Shown: in pieces, positions 61,179 through 64,000 of the stretch
Numbering within the stretch: the stretch's first letter is position 1
How the letters are laid out: every line of letters begins with the position of its first letter
Source: Vibrio maritimus
GTDB taxonomy: Bacteria; Pseudomonadota; Gammaproteobacteria; Enterobacterales; Vibrionaceae
NCBI GenBank assembly: GCA_003263775.1
Contig: JYJJ01000079.1
Span: forward strand, 558,001-622,000
DNA: 64,000 bases
Direction: 5' to 3'
Notes under the pieces: generated by a model
Databases searched by the model: none
What the model was told of the DNA's origin: nothing
What the model saw: only the letters and a program-made list of their open reading frames with translations
Made by a program: the position numbers and the translations under genes

Positions 61179-61550
61179 TTACTTAAACTCCGCTACTACC
61201 TTTATTTTGTGCTCATTGCTAGACCAAACTTTTTCCCTGATCTTTCTTGAAAAAATAATGCAGCCACTTGACGCAGTACCAGGATTTCTAATTGAATCTC
61301 CATGTATTTGAAAATCTGTTCTCCCTAGTGCATTGTGCCCTATGGGCGTTAAAGGCAATACATATGGCCCAGTGCGATCGCTATTTCTAGGCGCTGCAAT
61401 CTTATACATCCCTCTCGGAATTGGGCCAAGCCCCTTCATGTGTTCCAAGTTAGGTCTATTTTTGTACTGACCTTTACCTGAGTAGCCTGTTGCCACACGC
61501 TCATTTAACCAATACAGCTCTCCACTAGATTGTACATATAACCAACTCAC
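61179..61550 (-). CDS. DUF2778 L,D-transpeptidase-like protein (Tlde1-like peptidoglycan toxin)
   Basis: A 123-residue protein. GYSGKGQYKNRPNLEHMKGLGPIPRG resembles the DUF2778 N-terminus, and FQIHG (His83) with SSGC (Cys97) forms the expected catalytic pair. In Salmonella and others, DUF2778 proteins (Tlde1) are T6SS effectors that cut or alter tetrapeptides in peptidoglycan; the delivery route here is unknown. No signal peptide, consistent with cargo injected into a target periplasm. A secreted partner gene follows immediately. Confidence 0.75.
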   Translation of the reverse strand: MSWLYVQSSGELYWLNERVATGYSGKGQYKNRPNLEHMKGLGPIPRGMYKIAAPRNSDRTGPYVLPLTPIGHNALGRTDFQIHGDSIRNPGTASSGCIIFSRKIREKVWSSNEHKIKVVAEFK

Positions 61551-61740
61551 GACACACCTCTCATCAAATTGAATATTGAATTACGAGGTGTAACATTCAC
61601 AGAGCTTCCCCTCCATATGATACTTTCTAGAAGGGGAAGTGAATCGAAGATTTTTGAAAATACACCACAGGTTTCATATAAACTAGAATGACCAGAGCTG
61701 TGCATTTGAAGTAACTCTATTCAGGGTGTCATAAAATCTG

Positions 61741-62517
61741 CTACTGATTCATAAACCCCTGCTTCTCAAGGTAACCCAACACGCTTTTTGAAAAATCCAC
61801 ATGTGACTCTCGGGTGTATTTGAGTTTTGTGTATATCTGAGCCAGGTTCTCTACATCGGACTCTTCGATCATCTGCTTGAGGTCTGGATATGACATGTAG
61901 CGTGCCCAACCGTCCGTTTCACGCTGTTTGTATATGGCTTCTATCGTAGCATCGTCCTGATCTTGGTATACCTCTTGGTGCACTAGACCATCCATAGGAA
62001 GACGATCGCGAGTCTCTGGGTTTTCAGCAGGGTAACCTAATGAATAACCAACAACGGGAACCACGCCCGCGGGTAACTCTAGAATTTCGCCAACCTTGTC
62101 GCAATTGGCCAGCGTGGAGCCCATATAACAAAGCCCCAGACCTTTTGCCTCTGCTGCGATAGCGACATTTTGTGACACCAAGGTGGCATCAATGGCGGCA
62201 ATCATGAAACTCATGAAGTTATCAAAGTTTAACGGTGCATCACTTTGTTCTAGCCATTTACGCATTCTGCGAAAATCAGCACAGAACGTGAGAAGTACAG
62301 GTGCATCGACCACCATATTTTGCTTCATGTGAGGCTCATACAAAGCCTCTCTTCGTGCTTTGTCTTGAGTAACGATAATCGAATAAGACTGCATATTGCC
62401 GGATGATGAAGCGCGCACGCCGGCTTGGAGAATTTCATCTAGCAGCTCTGGGGCAATAGGATCATCGTGATATTGACGGATGGAACGGTGCTGGTGAAGA
62501 ACGTCAAAAACATCCAT
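61741..62517 (-). CDS. NADPH-dependent FMN nitroreductase family protein
   Basis: An intact 258-residue protein. VFDVLHQHRSIRQYHDDPI and AGVRASSSGNMQSYSIIV give the FMN-binding nitroreductase start. GLGLCYMGSTLANCDKVGEILELP and PVVGYSLGYP fit the NfsA/FRP branch. It reduces nitroaromatics or flavins with NAD(P)H. RBS GGAG-like just upstream. Confidence 0.87.
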   Translation of the reverse strand: MDVFDVLHQHRSIRQYHDDPIAPELLDEILQAGVRASSSGNMQSYSIIVTQDKARREALYEPHMKQNMVVDAPVLLTFCADFRRMRKWLEQSDAPLNFDNFMSFMIAAIDATLVSQNVAIAAEAKGLGLCYMGSTLANCDKVGEILELPAGVVPVVGYSLGYPAENPETRDRLPMDGLVHQEVYQDQDDATIEAIYKQRETDGWARYMSYPDLKQMIEESDVENLAQIYTKLKYTRESHVDFSKSVLGYLEKQGFMNQ

Positions 62518-62587
62518 GCTTTGTCTCCTTTATTATAAGAAACAAAAGCATAAATGATTTTCCATCCTCTGGACATACCCTATAAAC

Positions 62588-62618
62588 AACAAAGACAAAC
62601 CCTAAAGTTTGTCTTTGT
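62588..62618. terminator. Terminator between the nitroreductase and RhlE-like genes
   Basis: AACAAAGACAAAC and GTTTGTCTTTGTT form a 13-bp stem with a short loop, a few bases after the RhlE-like stop on the minus strand. Confidence 0.75.
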
Positions 62619-62626
62619 TATTCTTT

Positions 62627-63919
62627 TTAGCGCTTCTTACCACGTCCCGCGTGGATTTTCAGCTTGGCTTTCATCTTGCGCTTATCTGCGCCTCGGCCGC
62701 GTCGTCGTGGCGCGCGATCCGGTTCGATTTCAGATTCAGGGCTTGGCTCAAATCCCGCCAGCCATTCTTGAGGCAAACGCTTGTCCAGCAAGCGCTCGAT
62801 GGCTTCCAGTAGGTACTGCTCATCATGGCTCATTAGCGACACCGCAAGTCCTTCTTGTCCTGCGCGGCCAGTACGGCCAATGCGGTGAATGTAGTCTTCT
62901 GCTTTATATGGCAAGTCGTAGTTCACAACTTGCTCAAGCTGCTGAATGTCTAGACCTCGGGCAGCAACATCGGTTGCAATCAATGCGCGGACTGCGCCCG
63001 ATTTAAAATCATCGAGGGCTTTTTGGCGGGCGCCTTGGCTTTTATCACCATTTATCGATACCGCTTTGATACCATCGAGCTTCAACTCTTTCGCCAGTGC
63101 ATCACTGCCCTGCTTAGTTTTAGTAAAGACAAGAACTTGCTGCCAATTGCGTGAACCAATTAAGTAGGCCAGTAGCTCGTGTTTGCGCTTTTTATCGACT
63201 GGGTAAACCATTTGCTTAACAGTATCTGCCGTCGAGTTTGCTGGCGTCACCTGCACTTCTACTGGCTGATCCATAATGCGATGTGCGAGAGTTTTAATAC
63301 GCTGCTCAAACGTTGCCGAGAACATCATGTTTTGACGCTCTTTTGGTAAGCGCTTCAAGATGCGGTTCAAATCCGGCATAAAGCCCATGTCCAACATTCG
63401 ATCTGCTTCATCCAGCACCAAGTACTCACACTCAGCAAGTGTTAGATTACGTGTATGTTGGTGGTCAAGGAGACGACCAGGTGTCGCAACTAGGATATCC
63501 GCACCGCCACGCAGGTTTTTCGTTTGCATGCCGATACTGGTTCCGCCATACGCGACAACGACTTTAAGCTCGGTCGATTGTGTGTATTGAACCAAGCTAT
63601 CAAACACTTGCTGCGCGAGCTCACGCGTTGGAGTGAGAATAAGGGAGCGAATGACTTTACTGTCCGCCTCTCTTGGTTTGGGATCATCGAGCAGTTTCTG
63701 AATCAGTGGCAAACCAAATGCGGCGGTTTTACCTGTGCCTGTTTGCGCACCTGCAAGAATATCTTTGCCGTCCAAGACAAAAGGAATGGCTTTTTCCTGA
63801 ATCGGTGTCGGCGAGGTGTAATTAAGATCAGCAAGGTTTTGCTTCAGCGTGTCGCTAAAAGCAAAGTCATCAAAGGTGGACTGCTCACTGGCAGTATCGA
63901 GTATAGTCTTGTCTGTCAT
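62627..63919 (-). CDS. DEAD-box RNA helicase, RhlE-like
   Basis: An intact 430-residue helicase: PTPIQEKAIP (Q), GAQTGTGKTAAFG (I), PTRELA (Ia), LDEADRMLDMGF (II), FSATF (III), HRIGRTGRAGQEG (VI). A short basic tail (APRRRGRGADKRKMKAKLK) replaces the RNA-binding domain of DeaD. This is the second DEAD-box helicase in the window, different from the one at 33340-35250. Confidence 0.9.
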   Translation of the reverse strand: MTDKTILDTASEQSTFDDFAFSDTLKQNLADLNYTSPTPIQEKAIPFVLDGKDILAGAQTGTGKTAAFGLPLIQKLLDDPKPREADSKVIRSLILTPTRELAQQVFDSLVQYTQSTELKVVVAYGGTSIGMQTKNLRGGADILVATPGRLLDHQHTRNLTLAECEYLVLDEADRMLDMGFMPDLNRILKRLPKERQNMMFSATFEQRIKTLAHRIMDQPVEVQVTPANSTADTVKQMVYPVDKKRKHELLAYLIGSRNWQQVLVFTKTKQGSDALAKELKLDGIKAVSINGDKSQGARQKALDDFKSGAVRALIATDVAARGLDIQQLEQVVNYDLPYKAEDYIHRIGRTGRAGQEGLAVSLMSHDEQYLLEAIERLLDKRLPQEWLAGFEPSPESEIEPDRAPRRRGRGADKRKMKAKLKIHAGRGKKR

Positions 63920-64000
63920 AACGTCGCCAACAGGATGTATTCAAAAGGGTCGCGAGTGTACCAGAAACCGCGCGTTAGGTTAATGCTATTCTGATCGACT

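Overview
This window looks like a piece of a Vibrio genome (Gammaproteobacteria, Vibrionaceae). The supporting genes are RNase II, DeaD, acetate kinase, a solitary PstS, a pullulanase lipoprotein, RavA/ViaA, a NupC transporter and a photolyase-family protein. Several of these families sit on the second chromosome in other vibrios, so a chromosome II origin is my guess. There are no rRNAs, IS elements or CRISPR arrays.

Layout. (1) 1-17.3 kb, plus strand: the distal half of an extracellular contractile injection system (eCIS, the Afp/PVC/MAC group). The order is CIS tube protein C-terminus with LysM, VgrG-like spike, PAAR tip, gp25-like protein, baseplate J, a small fibre-like protein, an Afp12-like baseplate protein, the tape-measure protein, and a large membrane protein with a peptidoglycan-binding and a possible GH18-like domain. 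(2) 17.4-20.5 kb, minus strand: an eDUF4157 cargo/effector and the Afp15-type AAA+ ATPase, converging on the structural operon. (3) 20.7-25.4 kb, minus: an ABM monooxygenase, then HypA, a Fe-S/FAD oxidoreductase, HypB and HupE, a nickel/hydrogenase-maturation set with no hydrogenase in view. (4) 25.8-31.8 kb: an MFS transporter divergent from an AraC regulator, cysteine synthase, a patatin and a CSS-EAL c-di-GMP phosphodiesterase. (5) 31.9-39.6 kb: ackA, deaD, rnb, a DUF3024-like protein, PstS and YbjQ. (6) 40-49.6 kb: pullulanase, a DUF11-type secreted protein, tRNA-Cys, tRNA-Leu, a small coiled-coil membrane protein, photolyase, tRNA-Cys. (7) 49.8-60.7 kb: LysR, NupC, then viaA-ravA-viaA (two ViaA genes around one RavA), NUDIX, ltaE, a cytochrome c and a YjeH-like permease. 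(8) 60.8-64 kb: a Tlde1-like L,D-transpeptidase toxin with a secreted partner that may be its immunity protein, a nitroreductase and an RhlE-like helicase.

Quality caveat. At least 17 protein genes, including the housekeeping gene rnb, are broken by single-base indels. Nearly all are one-base losses in short homopolymers. One of two otherwise identical tRNA-Cys copies also lacks two bases. I read these as sequencing or assembly errors and annotate the repaired genes over their full span, marking each break.

How the genes work together. The eCIS operon builds spike, baseplate and length ruler of a contractile particle. The convergent effector and ATPase would supply cargo and assembly energy. 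The membrane/peptidoglycan protein at the operon end is the least understood part. The toxin/partner pair at 61 kb may add a second, unrelated antibacterial function.
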